64,000 nucleotides of DNA from Helicobacter saguini (GTDB taxonomy: Bacteria; Campylobacterota; Campylobacteria; Campylobacterales; Helicobacteraceae). Position 1 is the first letter of the stretch. Each line of letters begins with the position of its first letter. Positions 17,480 to 25,439 of the stretch are shown here, in pieces. Position numbers and translations under genes: made by a program. The stretch is taken from NCBI RefSeq assembly GCF_000762875.2, contig NZ_JRMP02000005.1, positions 100,626 to 164,625 on the forward strand, read 5' to 3'. The notes beneath the pieces are model-generated. The model did not search any database, was not told where the DNA came from, and saw only the letters and a list, made by a program, of their open reading frames with translations.

Positions 17480-18106
17480 ATGAAAGTAGAAATTCTAGAT
17501 TCTAATAACTTTTTAAAAACTTTTAAGGTTAGAAATGCCTTTTTTTATTTTAAAAAAAATATTTTTTATCCGCATATTTATAATGCCTTTAAAAATAGAG
17601 CTTTTTTTCAAAAAAATACTAAATTTTCTAACTTTAAAATTATGAATTTTAATACCGAATTTAGAATCTACTTAGAATTTTTAAGCCATTTTATTCTAAA
17701 AAATGTAATTTTAGAATCTAAACAGAATCTAGATTCTAATAAATTTTATATCGAACTAATTTTTAGCAGTGAAAGCGAAATAAAAAAAATAAACCACGAG
17801 TATATGGGTAAAAACTACGCCACAGATGTGCTAAGTTTCCCTTTAGAAATTAATTTTAATATAACACAAAAGCAGTGTTTTGGCAGCATTATAATTAATT
17901 TGCCACTTGCCCTAAAAAACGCCAAAAAATTTAAACACAATTTGTATGCAGAAATTTCCATCCTTTACACCCACGCATTCTTGCACCTTTTAGGCTTTGA
18001 CCACGAAAATATTTTGCAAGACAAAGGCAACCAACGCAAAATCGAAAAGCAGATTCTAAAAAGCTTAAAAATAACAAATTCATTAATCGAACGTGCAAAA
18101 ATCTAA
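17480..18106 (+). CDS. ybeY: Endoribonuclease YbeY
   Basis: Metal-dependent RNase for 16S rRNA maturation and ribosome quality control. The zinc motif is THAFLHLLGFDHE (three His; the usual Gly after the first His is Ala here). NHEYMGKNYATDVLSFPLE is the family's central signature. At 208 residues it is about 60 longer than usual: residues 1-60 are a Phe/Lys/Asn-rich N-terminal extension with no family match, and ESKQNLDSN lies at 86. The true start could be further in. It overlaps the convergent small gene at 18103 by 4 bp. Confidence 0.92.
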   Translation: MKVEILDSNNFLKTFKVRNAFFYFKKNIFYPHIYNAFKNRAFFQKNTKFSNFKIMNFNTEFRIYLEFLSHFILKNVILESKQNLDSNKFYIELIFSSESEIKKINHEYMGKNYATDVLSFPLEINFNITQKQCFGSIIINLPLALKNAKKFKHNLYAEISILYTHAFLHLLGFDHENILQDKGNQRKIEKQILKSLKITNSLIERAKI

Positions 18107-18342
18107 AATACAAACCATTCTCGTTTTAATTTATTTAATGTGTCGATTTCTTGTTTTAGTGCCATCACTTGCTCATCAACCTGCGAAAACAGGCTCATAT
18201 TTAAGCCCTCTGGCATATCCGCACTCCCACGTTTTATCATAATGTAGTCTTCTAGCGTGATTTTCGCCATATTTAATGCGATAGTTAGCTCATCTTCGAT
18301 ACTTTCGATATTTCTAATAATTTGATTTATCCGCTCAAACAT
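18103..18342 (-). CDS. Small conserved-looking coiled-coil protein, unknown function
   Basis: 79 residues starting MFERINQIIRNIESIEDELT, with a probable coiled coil at 55-75 (VDEQVMALKQEIDTLNKLK). No signal peptide or membrane segment. It has no AGAWTCT units, unlike decaying sequence. The family is not recognised. It is convergent with ybeY. Confidence 0.6.
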   Translation of the reverse strand: MFERINQIIRNIESIEDELTIALNMAKITLEDYIMIKRGSADMPEGLNMSLFSQVDEQVMALKQEIDTLNKLKREWFVF

Positions 18343-18453
18343 TTTTTCATCCTTAAAATTTGATAAAATATTATACTAATTTTATGCTTAAAAATAGGAT
18401 TAAATTCATTAACAACTATATTTTTTATTTTTTTCAACTTAATAATACTTAGC

Positions 18454-18459
18454 TATAAT
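18454..18459 (+). promoter_or_regulatory. -10 box of the M16 gene
   Basis: TATAAT in the context CTTAGCTATAATTC, 42 bp before the ATG at 18502, behind a T-rich stretch. Confidence 0.5.
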
Positions 18460-18501
18460 TCTTTGTGATTTCTTAGAATCTTTAGAATCTAAAGGCAAAA
18501 T

Positions 18502-20097
18502 ATGTTGCGAATTTTATTAGTTTTTATTTTTTTAGGAGCGTTTATGAGTGCGAAAGATGTTGCTAGAGATGCGAATGTTAAGGCGAGTGATAATACTCAA
18601 AGTATAAAGAAAAAAGAGCAGAAAATAGCCCAAAAAACCCCAAAAGATACAAAAAATCCAAAGGGGGTTGCAGTGGGCTACAAAAACCAAAACACACAAG
18701 AGAAGAGAGCAGAGTATAAAAGCCAGAGTGTAAATGAGAATAAGACGGACTACAAAACTCAAAGCACACAAGCGAAAAAAGCGAACTACAAAAGCCAAAG
18801 TGGAGGCAAAATGGGCTACAAAAGCCAAAGCATAAAGGGGGGCAAAATGGAGTATAAAAGTCAAGATTCCTTAACATTTTTAGAGGTAAAGGGCGTGAAG
18901 ATTCCTGTGATTTTTGAGAGCTCAAAAGTGCTTCCTATCGGGCATTTAGAGCTTAATTTTATAGGTGGGGGCAGTGTGTTTAATCCGCCTAAAAAGCCGC
19001 TATCAAAAGTTGGTGCAAACCTGCTAAATTACGGCACAAAAACTCTAGGCAATGTCGGCTTTGCAAATCTGCTTGAAAGCAAGGCTATAAGCCTTCAAGC
19101 AAGCGATAGCCCTAGCACGCTTAGCATTAGCCTTGATTTTTTAAGCGAGTTTGAGGACTTTGCCCTAGAGCGACTTGCCGACTTATTACAAAATCCAAAT
19201 CTAACGCAAAAGGCGTTAAATGATATTCAAACAAAGCTTAAAGCCACGCTTCTTAGCAAGAGTGCCGACTTTGACTATCAGGCTAGAATCTTGCTTTATA
19301 AAAGCGTGTTTGCCCACACGCCTTTGGCTTACCCAGCCCTTGGCAATAACGCAAAGGAGATAGATTCTGTGGATTTAAAAGATGTGAAGGGCTATTTAGA
19401 TTCTAATCTTGTGCTAAGTCGGCTAACTATCGTGCTTGGCGGCGACTTGGATATAGAATCTAGCCTTAAAAAAATAAAAAACATTCTCGCAAATCTAAGC
19501 GTTGGCACAAGCGTGGATACGCCACATTACGCGGTAAAACCTGCCACTATAAAAGAGGTCAAAAAGGATACGCAACAGGCGTTCATCTATTTTGCTTCGC
19601 CTTTGGCTTTGAGTGATATGAGGCAGGAGGCGTATAAGGCGCGTGTGGTGGGCTTTATTTTGGGCAGTTCTGGCTTTGGGTCGCGGCTTATGGAGGAAAT
19701 CCGCGTAAAACGTGGCTTGGCGTATTCGGCGTATATGTATCCAAATTTGACGCGCCTTAGCACACATTTTGTCGGGCAGATGCAAACCGCGTTAGATAAG
19801 CAAGATGAGGCGATAAAAATTACGCAAGATTTATTGAATGAGTTTGTGAAAAATGGCGCAACTGCAGAGGAGTTAGAATCTGCTAAACAATTTATCTTGG
19901 GTAATAAGCCCTTGCAAGAAGAGACGCTAGAGCAGCGACTGGGCGCGAAATATAATTATTTTATGAGCGATTTGCCGCTTGATTATCGCGATGAATTTGT
20001 GCGACAAGTCCAAGAGTTAGACTTAGCGACCCTAAATGCGTATATTAAGGCGCATCCTGAGATTGCAAATGTGACTTTTGCGGTGATAAGAAATTAA
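18502..20097 (+). CDS. M16 (insulinase/pitrilysin) family protein without the zinc motif
   Basis: A 531-residue exported protein (signal peptide 1-17). Residues about 55-125 carry six imperfect copies of a YKSQS unit. The M16 core begins at about 128 (FLEVKGVKIPVIFES) and spans both half-domains, with GFGSRLMEEIRVKRGLAYSAY in the second. Where active members have HxxEH, this protein reads NVGFANLLESKAI, so the zinc ligands are absent. This matches the non-catalytic partner type (PqqF-like dimer partner; H. pylori HP0657-like). A partner protease is not in the window. Role: periplasmic processing or binding, inferred. Confidence 0.85.
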   Translation: MLRILLVFIFLGAFMSAKDVARDANVKASDNTQSIKKKEQKIAQKTPKDTKNPKGVAVGYKNQNTQEKRAEYKSQSVNENKTDYKTQSTQAKKANYKSQSGGKMGYKSQSIKGGKMEYKSQDSLTFLEVKGVKIPVIFESSKVLPIGHLELNFIGGGSVFNPPKKPLSKVGANLLNYGTKTLGNVGFANLLESKAISLQASDSPSTLSISLDFLSEFEDFALERLADLLQNPNLTQKALNDIQTKLKATLLSKSADFDYQARILLYKSVFAHTPLAYPALGNNAKEIDSVDLKDVKGYLDSNLVLSRLTIVLGGDLDIESSLKKIKNILANLSVGTSVDTPHYAVKPATIKEVKKDTQQAFIYFASPLALSDMRQEAYKARVVGFILGSSGFGSRLMEEIRVKRGLAYSAYMYPNLTRLSTHFVGQMQTALDKQDEAIKITQDLLNEFVKNGATAEELESAKQFILGNKPLQEETLEQRLGAKYNYFMSDLPLDYRDEFVRQVQELDLATLNAYIKAHPEIANVTFAVIRN

Positions 20098-20153
20098 AAT
20101 TTTTAATAAAGCAAAGGATAAGTTTCTTTATTAAAAAATGCTAACATTTCTTT

Positions 20154-20159
20154 TATAAT
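20154..20159 (+). promoter_or_regulatory. -10 box of the malic enzyme gene
   Basis: TATAAT lies 24 bp before the ATG at 20184 after a T-rich run. AAGGAG follows at the proper distance. Confidence 0.5.
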
Positions 20160-20183
20160 TACCACCAAACAAGGAGAAACAAA

Positions 20184-21428
20184 ATGCAAGAGATAAAATC
20201 CAAAGACCACGATGATAAAAATCACTACAAAGAAGCGTTGAAATACCATATCGGTGGCAAGATTTCCGTTGTCCCAAAGACGCCACTGCGTGATGAGCAT
20301 GACTTAAGCCTTGCGTATTCCCCGGGCGTTGCTGCGCCTTGTAAGGCGATTGAGGAAAATCCGCTACTTGCCTTTAAATACACATCCAAAAATAGCCTTG
20401 TAGCCGTCATTAGCAATGGCACGGCAGTCCTTGGGCTAGGCGACATCGGCGCGCAGGCGAGTAAGCCTGTGATGGAGGGCAAAGCCGTGCTTTTTAAGAC
20501 CTTTGGCAATGTCGATGCCTTTGACATCGAGGTCAATGAAAAGGACCCGCGAAAGTTTATTGAGATTGTAAAGGCGATTGCGCCTACTTTTGGCGGGATA
20601 AATTTGGAGGATATTAAGGCGCCGGATTGCTTTCTTATCGAGCGGGAGCTAAAGGAGGCGCTTGATATTCCTGTGATGCACGATGACCAGCATGGCACGG
20701 CGATTGTTAGCACGGCTGCGATTATGAATGCGAGTGAGATTATAGGTAAAAGCATAGAATCTATGCGTGTGGTAATCGTGGGCGCTGGCGCGGCTGGCAT
20801 TGCGTGTGGGAAAATGTATAAGCAAATCGGCGTAAAGGACATTGTGATGTTTGATTCTAAGGGATGTATAGATTCTACACACAGCGATTTGAATGAGTAT
20901 AAAAAGGAGTTTGTAAGCAGCAAACATTACGCGAATTTGCGTGAGGCTTTGAAAGACGCGGATGTGTTTTTGGGGCTATCTAAGCCAAATTTGCTAAGTG
21001 GCGAGGATTTGAAAGTGATGGCGAAAGACCCGCTTATTTTTGCACTTGCTAATCCTGTGCCTGAAATCTTGCCAGAAGATGCACTGAAAGCCCGTCCAGA
21101 TGCGATTATAGCGACAGGCAGGAGTGACTATCCAAATCAAATAAATAATGTTTTGGGCTTTCCATATATTTTTAATGGCGCGATGAAAGTGCATGCAAAA
21201 AAGATAAATTATGAAATGAAAATCGCGGCTGCAAGGGCTTTAGCAAAGCTAGCTCAAGATGAGGTCCCTGTAACAGTGCAAAGATTGCATGACCACAAAT
21301 TAGTCTTTGGACGTGAATATCTTGTCCCATCGCCTTTTGATAAACGTTTGCGTGAAAAAGTAGCAAACGCGGTAGCAAAAGCCGCGGTAGATAGCGGCGT
21401 AGCACGCTTGGAGCTTGATAAATTATAA
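20184..21428 (+). CDS. NAD(P)-dependent malic enzyme (short form)
   Basis: Oxidatively decarboxylates malate to pyruvate, linking the TCA cycle to gluconeogenesis or NADPH supply. The 414 residues lack the C-terminal phosphotransacetylase-like domain of MaeB. Motifs: LAYSPGVAAPCKAI, NGTAVLGLGDIGAQASKPVMEGK, INLEDIKAPDCFLIE (metal/substrate), MHDDQHGTAI and the Rossmann VVIVGAGAAGIACGKM. ATGRSDYPNQINNVLGFPYIF completes the family pattern. Only two AGAWTCT copies. Coenzyme preference cannot be assigned. Confidence 0.95.
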   Translation: MQEIKSKDHDDKNHYKEALKYHIGGKISVVPKTPLRDEHDLSLAYSPGVAAPCKAIEENPLLAFKYTSKNSLVAVISNGTAVLGLGDIGAQASKPVMEGKAVLFKTFGNVDAFDIEVNEKDPRKFIEIVKAIAPTFGGINLEDIKAPDCFLIERELKEALDIPVMHDDQHGTAIVSTAAIMNASEIIGKSIESMRVVIVGAGAAGIACGKMYKQIGVKDIVMFDSKGCIDSTHSDLNEYKKEFVSSKHYANLREALKDADVFLGLSKPNLLSGEDLKVMAKDPLIFALANPVPEILPEDALKARPDAIIATGRSDYPNQINNVLGFPYIFNGAMKVHAKKINYEMKIAAARALAKLAQDEVPVTVQRLHDHKLVFGREYLVPSPFDKRLREKVANAVAKAAVDSGVARLELDKL

Positions 21429-21515
21429 AAAAATCTTTTAAGCTTTGCTTTTTACCATAATATAGAATCTTTATGAAAGTTTTTGCATGATTTTTAGTAT
21501 ATCACAAGGTAGAAA

Positions 21516-22433
21516 ATGCTGGAATTGCGGAATTTATATGTGAAATATAATGAAAAAATTTTGCTAAATAATATAAATTTATGCGTAAAAAGTGGAGAAA
21601 TTGCCGTGCTTTTAGGGAAAAGTGGGAGTGGGAAAACTTTGAGTTTGCTTACTTTTTTTGATTTATTACCTAAGAATTTAAATAGAATTAGTGGGGAAGT
21701 TTTTTTGATAAAAAGTTATGAAAATGCTAATTTTATAGAATCTACTTTTTTAGATTCTAATTTGCAAGATTCTAATAAAATAGATTCTAATTCTTTAAAA
21801 AATAAAATTATAGAATCTAATATTTTAGATTCTAAAAATTATGAATTTAATAAGCAAGATTCTAAAGAAATTATAGAATCTAACCCCGAAGATTCTAAAA
21901 AAAATATAGAATCTAACACCCAAAAAATAGAGCAGAAAATAAATCTAAAGTCCGCACGTGGCAGGCTTTTTAGCCTTATAATGCAAAATCCTTTAAGCTG
22001 TTTTAATCCGCTTTTTACAATTAAATCTCATTTTTTAGAATCTAGTTTTAATGGCTTTAATGAAAAAAAAATAAACTCCCTACTGCACGATGTTAATCTA
22101 GATTCTGGCGTGCTAAATCTCTATCCTTTTGAGCTTAGTGGCGGGATGCTGCAGCGCGTTATGATTGCGTTGTCGCTTGTGAATGAGCCGCGATTTCTCT
22201 TTTTTGATGAGCCAACTAGCGATATTGATTCTAAAAATATTAAGCTTTTTCTCTCCCTTTTAGATTCTATAAAAAAAAAGAAAAACATCGGTATAATGCT
22301 AGTTACACACGATTTACGTGTCGCTTTGAAAATCGCAGATTCTATATACATTATGAAAAATGGACAAATTATGTCTCATTTAGATTCCATAAAAAATATT
22401 ACTGAATCTAGCTTGATAAATCTAATGAAGTAG
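21516..22433 (+). CDS. ABC transporter ATPase, DppD/NikD type
   Basis: One of two adjacent ATP-binding subunits for oligopeptide or nickel uptake. Walker A is LGKSGSGKT (about 33-41), the signature ELSGGMLQRV, Walker B FLFFDEPTSDID and the H-loop MLVTHDL. QNPLSCFNPLFTI is typical of the peptide/nickel class. An insert of ESN/DSN units (about 70-145) separates Walker A from the Q-loop, making the protein 305 residues. It is followed 6 bp later by its partner. No permease or binding protein is adjacent, so the rest of the transporter is elsewhere. Confidence 0.88.
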   Translation: MLELRNLYVKYNEKILLNNINLCVKSGEIAVLLGKSGSGKTLSLLTFFDLLPKNLNRISGEVFLIKSYENANFIESTFLDSNLQDSNKIDSNSLKNKIIESNILDSKNYEFNKQDSKEIIESNPEDSKKNIESNTQKIEQKINLKSARGRLFSLIMQNPLSCFNPLFTIKSHFLESSFNGFNEKKINSLLHDVNLDSGVLNLYPFELSGGMLQRVMIALSLVNEPRFLFFDEPTSDIDSKNIKLFLSLLDSIKKKKNIGIMLVTHDLRVALKIADSIYIMKNGQIMSHLDSIKNITESSLINLMK

Positions 22434-22439
22434 GGCGAA

Positions 22440-23120
22440 ATGTTGCGTGTGGAAAATCTAACTTTTTATTACAAAAAATATAGAATCTATAAGGTAGAAA
22501 AAATTAAGATTCTAGATAATATAAGTTTTGAGCTAAAAAATAATGAGTTTGTAGCCCTTGTGGGTGAAAGTGGTAGCGGCAAAAGCACACTCGCTAAAAT
22601 CCTTGCTAGGCTTATAAAAATAGATTCTAAGAGTGCAAAAATCTATTTGCAAAATCGCCATATTAATGATTTTAAGCCAAAAGATTTTTATAGAATCTGC
22701 ACGATTTTATTGCAAGATTCTATAAATTCGCTAAATCCAAATTTAAATATTTTGCAGAATCTAAGCGAAGTTTCTTTTCTTTTAGATTCTATAAATGATA
22801 ATTTAATCATAGAAAAATTAGAAAAAGTGCAACTTGATAAAAACATATTATTCAAACTTCCATCTATGATTTCAGGCGGTGAAGCCCAAAGAGTTTGCAT
22901 TGCAAAAGCCTTGCTTACAAACGCAAAAATTTTTATTTTAGATGAAATCACTTCAAATTTAGACTATATAAATCAACGAGAAATTATGCAAATTTTTACC
23001 CAAATAAAAAAACAAAACACCGATACAAGCATACTTTTCATAACGCACGATTTAGACTTAGCAAAAGAGTTTTGTGATAGAATCTTAATCTTGCAAAATA
23101 GTGAAATAAAGCCAAATTGA
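22440..23120 (+). CDS. ABC transporter ATPase, DppF/NikE type
   Basis: Second ATPase of the pair, 226 residues. Walker A is VGESGSGKST, the Q-loop ILLQDSINSLNPN, the signature SMISGGEAQRVCIAKAL, Walker B IFILDEITSNLD and the H-loop LFITHDLDLA. It expectedly dimerises with the product of 21516. It overlaps the DNA upstream of ppa. Short DSI/DSK units replace loop residues without long inserts. Substrate undecided between peptides and nickel. Confidence 0.88.
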   Translation: MLRVENLTFYYKKYRIYKVEKIKILDNISFELKNNEFVALVGESGSGKSTLAKILARLIKIDSKSAKIYLQNRHINDFKPKDFYRICTILLQDSINSLNPNLNILQNLSEVSFLLDSINDNLIIEKLEKVQLDKNILFKLPSMISGGEAQRVCIAKALLTNAKIFILDEITSNLDYINQREIMQIFTQIKKQNTDTSILFITHDLDLAKEFCDRILILQNSEIKPN

Positions 23121-23191
23121 GATTAAAAATTCACATTTATTTTGTATATTTTTGTTTATATATTTCAACATATTTTCAAAAAGGAGCAAAA

Positions 23192-23713
23192 ATGAACATC
23201 GAAAAAATATCCATAGGCAAGATTCCAAACGAGCTAAATGCCGTGATTGAAATACCTTTTGGCAGCAACATAAAATACGAAGTCGATAAGGAGAGTGGTG
23301 CGGTCGTGGTCGATAGGATTATGCGGAGTGCTGTGTATTACCCGGCAAATTACGGCTTTATCCCGCACACGCTCGCACTCGATGATGACCCGATTGACAT
23401 TTTGGTGCTAAATGAGTATCCCTTGCAGGCTGGGAGCGTGATAAAGTGCCGACTGATAGGCGTTTTGCTAATGGAAGATGAGGGCGGCAAGGATGAGAAA
23501 CTGCTAGCCGTTGCCCTTGATAAAATCGACCCGACTTACAAGGATGTGAAAACTTACAAGGATTTACCGCAAATCGTGCTTGATAGAATCAAGAATTTTT
23601 TTGAGACATACAAAATGCTAGAGCCTGAAAAATGGGTAAAAGTCACCGATTTTCAAGGCATACAGGAAGCCGAACATTTGCTAAATGAAGCGATAAAAAG
23701 ATATAAAAAATAG
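23192..23713 (+). CDS. ppa: Inorganic pyrophosphatase
   Basis: Hydrolyses pyrophosphate, driving biosynthetic reactions. The start at 23192 with AAGGAG upstream gives 173 residues, the family norm; an upstream in-frame extension to 23117 has no conserved content. Family I signature: YEVDKESGAVVVDR, YYPANYGFIPHT, DDDPIDILVL (the metal-binding Asp cluster) and KDEKLLAVALD. No AGAWTCT insert. Confidence 0.97.
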   Translation: MNIEKISIGKIPNELNAVIEIPFGSNIKYEVDKESGAVVVDRIMRSAVYYPANYGFIPHTLALDDDPIDILVLNEYPLQAGSVIKCRLIGVLLMEDEGGKDEKLLAVALDKIDPTYKDVKTYKDLPQIVLDRIKNFFETYKMLEPEKWVKVTDFQGIQEAEHLLNEAIKRYKK

Positions 23714-23754
23714 AGTTTTTATCACTAAAAGTTATAGAATCTGTAAGGATAGAA

Positions 23755-24522
23755 ATGAAAATTTCTTATTTGCATAAATTAGATTCTAAAGATTTGATTA
23801 TATTTTTTGCTGGGTTTGGCTCAAATCCTTGCCATTTTTCACATTTAGATTCTAAGTTTGATGTGGTTATGATTTATGATTATGCTGATTTTTTTATTGA
23901 ATTTATGAGTGAAAAAAGCTCTAAAATTAATAACTTTATTCCAACGCAAAGTTATGAAAATTTGTATTTAATCGCCTTTTCAATGGGCGTGTGCGTGGCT
24001 TCGCAAATTTTAGATTCTAATATGCTAAATTTCAAACGCAAAATCGCCATAAATGGCAGTAATTACGGCATTAACGACATTTTTGGCATAAAAGAAAAAA
24101 CCTTTAAATTCACAATGAAACATTTTAAATTAGATGATTTTAAAATGAAACTTTTTGGGCTAGATTCTAAAATAGATTTTAAAGATTTTATAGAATCTAA
24201 GTTAGGAAATTTAGAATTTTCTAGCGAAAATGTTCTAAAAAATGAATTAGAATCATTATATAATTTTATTAAAAAGCGTAATTTAATAGAATCTAAAAAC
24301 TTAAAAGAAAATGAATTTTTTTGGAATCTAGCCTTGATTTCTAAGCAAGATTTAATTTTCCCACAGCAAAATTGTTTAAATTTTTTTGAGAATTTACGCG
24401 ATTTGCAAGATTCTAAAAAGTTAGAAAATTTAGAACAAAATAGCATAAAAATTACACAAATCAATGCTCCACATTTCCCATTTTTCACCTTTAAAAGCTG
24501 GGACGAAATATGTCAAATGTAG
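23755..24522 (+). CDS. bioG: Pimeloyl-ACP methyl ester esterase BioG
   Basis: Predicted to release methyl from pimeloyl-ACP methyl ester, ending the BioC-initiated route to the biotin precursor. An alpha/beta hydrolase of the DUF452/BioG type: LIIFFAGFGSNPCHFSHL at the start, nucleophile elbow AFSMGV (about 78-83), and a His near the end in NAPHFPFFTF. 255 residues with DSK/ESK units at several loops. It overlaps bioC by 13 bp, which strongly supports the function. Confidence 0.85.
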   Translation: MKISYLHKLDSKDLIIFFAGFGSNPCHFSHLDSKFDVVMIYDYADFFIEFMSEKSSKINNFIPTQSYENLYLIAFSMGVCVASQILDSNMLNFKRKIAINGSNYGINDIFGIKEKTFKFTMKHFKLDDFKMKLFGLDSKIDFKDFIESKLGNLEFSSENVLKNELESLYNFIKKRNLIESKNLKENEFFWNLALISKQDLIFPQQNCLNFFENLRDLQDSKKLENLEQNSIKITQINAPHFPFFTFKSWDEICQM

Positions 24523-25439
24523 ATTCTAAAAATTCGCAAAATTTTCTCAAAGATTCTATAAAAGATTCTATAAAAACACAGAATCTAGATTCTAAAAACA
24601 CAAATTTTTTAAAGCAAGATTCTATAAGTTTAGATTCTAAAAAAATCGCTGCTAGATTCTATAAAACAAAAAAAACTTATGCCTTAAATACGCCTATTCA
24701 AGCCCTTATGCGAAGCGAGCTAATAAAGATTCTAAAGCAAAATTTAACGCAAAAAAGTTTTAAAAATGTCTTTGAATTTGGCACTCATTGCGGCGAATAT
24801 ACGCAACTTTTAAGGCAAAATATAGAATCTAAAAACTACATTGCAAATGATATTTGCGATTATAATTTGCGTCTTAAGGGCGTAAAAACCACGATTTTTG
24901 ATATGAATGAGCTGCAAAATAGCGAAATTTTTAGTCAAAAATTTGATTTAATCACATCAAATGCGACTTTGCAGTGGCTTAATTTTGACAAAACTCTGCA
25001 AAATTTAGTGCAGATTTTAAGCAAAAATGGCGTGATTTTATGTAGCAGTTTTGGGGAGCAAAATTTGATAGAAATAAAAAAAACAACAGGCTATGGACTG
25101 CAATATGAAAGCCTTCAAACAATAGAATCTAAGCTAAAAAAATATTTTAAAAATGTGATTTTAAGTGAGCAATTTCACACGCTAAAATTTAAAAACGCCC
25201 TAGAAATTTTCCGCCATTTAAAGCTATCTGGCGTAAATTCCTGCGGCATAAATTCGCAAGATTCTTTATTAAAACAAGATTTTAAAAAAACACAGAATCT
25301 AGATTCTAAAAACGCACAAAACTACGCAAAAAAAGCTTCCAAGCAAATAATAATAAAAAAATCTTGGCTAGAAAACCTAGAAAAAAACTTTGATAATAAG
25401 CTCACATACCATTGCATTTTTTTTCTCGCGACAACATAG
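24510..25439 (+). CDS. bioC: Malonyl-ACP O-methyltransferase BioC
   Basis: Methylates malonyl-ACP to start pimelate synthesis. A class I methyltransferase: KNVFEFGTHCGEYTQLLRQ (SAM motif I, about 88-106), NYIANDICDYN and FDLITSNATLQWLNF. LEIFRHLKLSGVNS near residue 240 is characteristic of BioC. The first 50 residues are a DSK/DSI tract before AARFYKTKKTYALNTPIQ, where the usual protein starts. It overlaps bioG at 5' and convergent purF by 38 bp at 3'. Confidence 0.88.
   Translation: MSNVDSKNSQNFLKDSIKDSIKTQNLDSKNTNFLKQDSISLDSKKIAARFYKTKKTYALNTPIQALMRSELIKILKQNLTQKSFKNVFEFGTHCGEYTQLLRQNIESKNYIANDICDYNLRLKGVKTTIFDMNELQNSEIFSQKFDLITSNATLQWLNFDKTLQNLVQILSKNGVILCSSFGEQNLIEIKKTTGYGLQYESLQTIESKLKKYFKNVILSEQFHTLKFKNALEIFRHLKLSGVNSCGINSQDSLLKQDFKKTQNLDSKNAQNYAKKASKQIIIKKSWLENLEKNFDNKLTYHCIFFLATT

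Noticed and set aside
20225..20923. 232-codon minus-strand frame within the malic enzyme gene
   Set aside because: Antisense frame of a highly conserved enzyme, without motif or start signal.
21720..21925. Dense AGAWTCT cluster resembling a CRISPR array
   Set aside because: Units are only 7-9 bp, spacing is irregular and both orientations mix; it lies within an ABC ATPase gene.
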